In this document: positions 13,972 to 15,498 of the stretch, piece by piece
Layout of the letters: each line of letters opens with the position of its first letter
Position numbering within the stretch: the stretch's first letter is position 1
Assembly: GCA_018644785.1 (NCBI GenBank)
Contig: JABGPV010000113.1
Location: 1-15,498 of the forward strand
DNA length: 15,498 bases
Direction: 5' to 3'
DNA from: Deltaproteobacteria bacterium
GTDB lineage: Bacteria; Desulfobacterota; DSM-4660; Desulfatiglandales; Desulfatiglandaceae
The notes under the pieces: generated by a model
Database searches by the model: none
What the model was told of the DNA's origin: nothing
Seen by the model: the letters and a program-made list of their open reading frames with translations, nothing else
Made by a program: the position numbers and the translations under genes

Positions 13972-15498
13972 AGCCTCATACATCTTGAAAAATCGTTTTT
14001 CCGCATCATCGGCACCAATCATAATAAGCTCATCTTTCTCACGGAAACAAATAGCGGGGTCAGGGTTGATCACCATTTTTCCGTCTTGGCTTATGGCGAT
14101 GACGCTGCAGTCTGTTTGCATGCGGATCTGACTTTCAGCTAGGGATTTTCCCAAAAGAGAGGAATGCACGCCAACACGGAATACATTTAGCCCTTCAGCA
14201 AGCATTAACATTTCATCGGGTTTGAGAACATTGAGTATGGTATTGGCAGCCAGGGAAGCATATGACATCACCAGGTCGGCCCCGGCCGTGTGCAGCTTTG
14301 AGATACTTCTGTCAAGGGTAGCCCGGCTGATAATCTGGATGTCGGGTCGCAGCCTCCGGCAGTAAATGGTCAGGTAGATATTTGTGGGATCATCGTGGGT
14401 GGTGATGATAACCGATGGCGCCTCCTTGATCCCTGCCCGTTCCAGTGTGTTGATATCCGCAGCACTTCCATAGATGTACCGGTCATCTTCGATAAGCCGC
14501 TTGTTTTTCTCAATGATCCGATAATCAACGCCCCCTTCCTCCAGCGCCTCTGCGGCAGCACGGCCAACCCGGCCACCTCCCAAAACAATGACCGGCGCCG
14601 GGGATTTTTGATAACCCCCAAAATGTTTATCGTAGTTTTTAAGTTGCTCCGCTGATCCGGCCAATAGAAAAACGGTCGTGGATTTGATCACCGTTGCGGC
14701 GTTAGGTATTTCAAATGTACCCCCCTCCCAAACACCCACAACCGTAATGCCGATTGTCTCCCGCAGCCTGCTTTCCTGGAGGGTCCTGCCTACCATAGGC
14801 GTCCTCATGGCGGGGGCCTCAGCAATGAGAAGGGATTCGATGCTTCCAATGACGTTTGCCCGGGTGCTCGTCCCGATCACTCTTCTTGACAATGATTGGC
14901 CCAGTAGCTTCATGAATTGGAAAACGTACGTGCTCCCCGCGAGCTGCAAAATGTCCACGGAATCATCCAGATCGGCATTTGCGGCAATAGGGACCTCTTT
15001 AGAAATCTCCCGGATTGTGAAGGCGATGTTTGTATTCATCATGTCGTTACTGTTGGCAACCACCAGGGCAGCCTTTTGTGCCCTGAGACGTCTGTAAGTT
15101 TCCGGATTACCCAACTCACCTGCCACCACCTTATAGTCCAGGTCGATTAACTCCAGTGCTTTGTGTATATCCTCCGCAACAATGACATATTCATACTGAT
15201 ACTGTCTCAGCCTGTCGACAAGATTCATGGTGATGGGATCGTAGCTTGTCAGAATGACATGACCTTTCGTGTCCTCGGGCAATTCTCGAGGCGCCCTGGC
15301 TCTTGTCTGGGCCTCAAGCCACGGTGCATAAAAGAATTGAATGAAAGTGAAGGGAAGCATAATGAGAAGCAATATGATGCCGGACAGGAGCACAACCATA
15401 CAGAACAGTCTCCCCAAATCCGAGGTGAAGGTAATATCACCGAAACCGAGGGTGGACATGACCGTAAGGGTCCAGTAAAAGCCTGTAATCCAGCTGAA
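13963..15498 (-). CDS. K+ channel subunit with pore and tandem RCK domains (5' end off right edge)
   Basis: The last 511 residues of a K+ channel protein, with the frame open through the right edge. Visible residues 1-21 are the pore helix and selectivity filter (F-Y-W-T-L-T-V-M-S-T-L-G-F-G-D). Then comes a membrane helix (V-V-L-L-S-G-I-I-L-L-L-I-M-L-P-F) and two cytoplasmic RCK units. RCK1 (from about 79) has the MthK-like form G-H-V-I-L-T-S-Y-D-P with no Gly-rich nucleotide loop. Positions matching MthK Ca2+ ligands E210 and E212 read Asn and Asp, so Ca2+ gating by that site is unlikely. RCK2 (from about 302) has a canonical G-G-G-R-V-G loop at 307-312 and I-I-E-K-N. One pore plus two RCKs in a single chain resembles Geobacter GsuK and, in layout, eukaryotic BK channels. 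The frame is already open into the pore upstream of the ATG at 15459, so that ATG is not the start. At least one upstream membrane helix is missing. Confidence 0.88.
   Translation of the reverse strand, partial: FSWITGFYWTLTVMSTLGFGDITFTSDLGRLFCMVVLLSGIILLLIMLPFTFIQFFYAPWLEAQTRARAPRELPEDTKGHVILTSYDPITMNLVDRLRQYQYEYVIVAEDIHKALELIDLDYKVVAGELGNPETYRRLRAQKAALVVANSNDMMNTNIAFTIREISKEVPIAANADLDDSVDILQLAGSTYVFQFMKLLGQSLSRRVIGTSTRANVIGSIESLLIAEAPAMRTPMVGRTLQESRLRETIGITVVGVWEGGTFEIPNAATVIKSTTVFLLAGSAEQLKNYDKHFGGYQKSPAPVIVLGGGRVGRAAAEALEEGGVDYRIIEKNKRLIEDDRYIYGSAADINTLERAGIKEAPSVIITTHDDPTNIYLTIYCRRLRPDIQIISRATLDRSISKLHTAGADLVMSYASLAANTILNVLKPDEMLMLAEGLNVFRVGVHSSLLGKSLAESQIRMQTDCSVIAISQDGKMVINPDPAICFREKDELIMIGADDAEKRFFKMYEASF

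Noticed and set aside
14040..15300. Considered whether the channel's degenerate RCK1 Gly loop marks a decaying gene.
   Set aside because: MthK-type RCK domains also lack the classical Gly-rich loop, the frame is intact for more than 500 codons, and RCK2 is canonical.

Overview
The window looks like an accessory stretch of chromosome from an anaerobic deltaproteobacterium, most likely a sulfate reducer of the Desulfobacterales type. This is inferred from gene content: a flavodiiron oxygen/NO reductase, an FmdE-type zinc/metal protein, a rhodanese-rubrerythrin-like fusion, a 7TM hybrid histidine kinase, and an exported protein ending in a beta-helix module of the kind common in that group. No rRNA, tRNA or CRISPR array was seen.

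Layout. Positions 1-860 are an insertion-sequence graveyard: the 5' end of an IS4-family transposase gene leaving the window on the left, next to the C-terminal quarter of an IS1634-type transposase. On the minus strand follow a small exported glycine-rich protein (974-1420) and a methyltransferase with a Tat-type leader (1531-2523). Positions 2524-3762 hold no convincing gene; they carry a terminator-like repeat, decayed ORFs and short repeat debris. A thiamine-diphosphate decarboxylase related to benzoylformate decarboxylase (3763-5385) is flanked on both sides by near-identical 115-bp repeats, each holding a terminator-like hairpin.

Next is a compact minus-strand operon, 8483 to 5761: FmdE-like protein, flavodiiron protein, rhodanese-ferritin-like fusion. 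It reads as an oxygen/NO/peroxide defence unit with a good candidate promoter. Divergent from it is an exported 514-residue protein (8592-10136). A minus-strand hybrid histidine kinase (10175-12349) follows, with a strong -10 box and a dyad over its promoter. The right end holds two K+-transport genes that converge and overlap at their stop codons: trkA (plus) and a tandem-RCK K+ channel (minus, cut by the right edge).

No wholly new multi-gene system is demonstrable. The best leads are the methyltransferase with a twin-arginine leader, the decarboxylase whose active-site residues depart from the family at diagnostic positions, the duplicated terminator repeat around it, an IS4 5' leader that looks built to block translation from read-through transcripts, and the FmdE/flavodiiron/rhodanese-ferritin operon.
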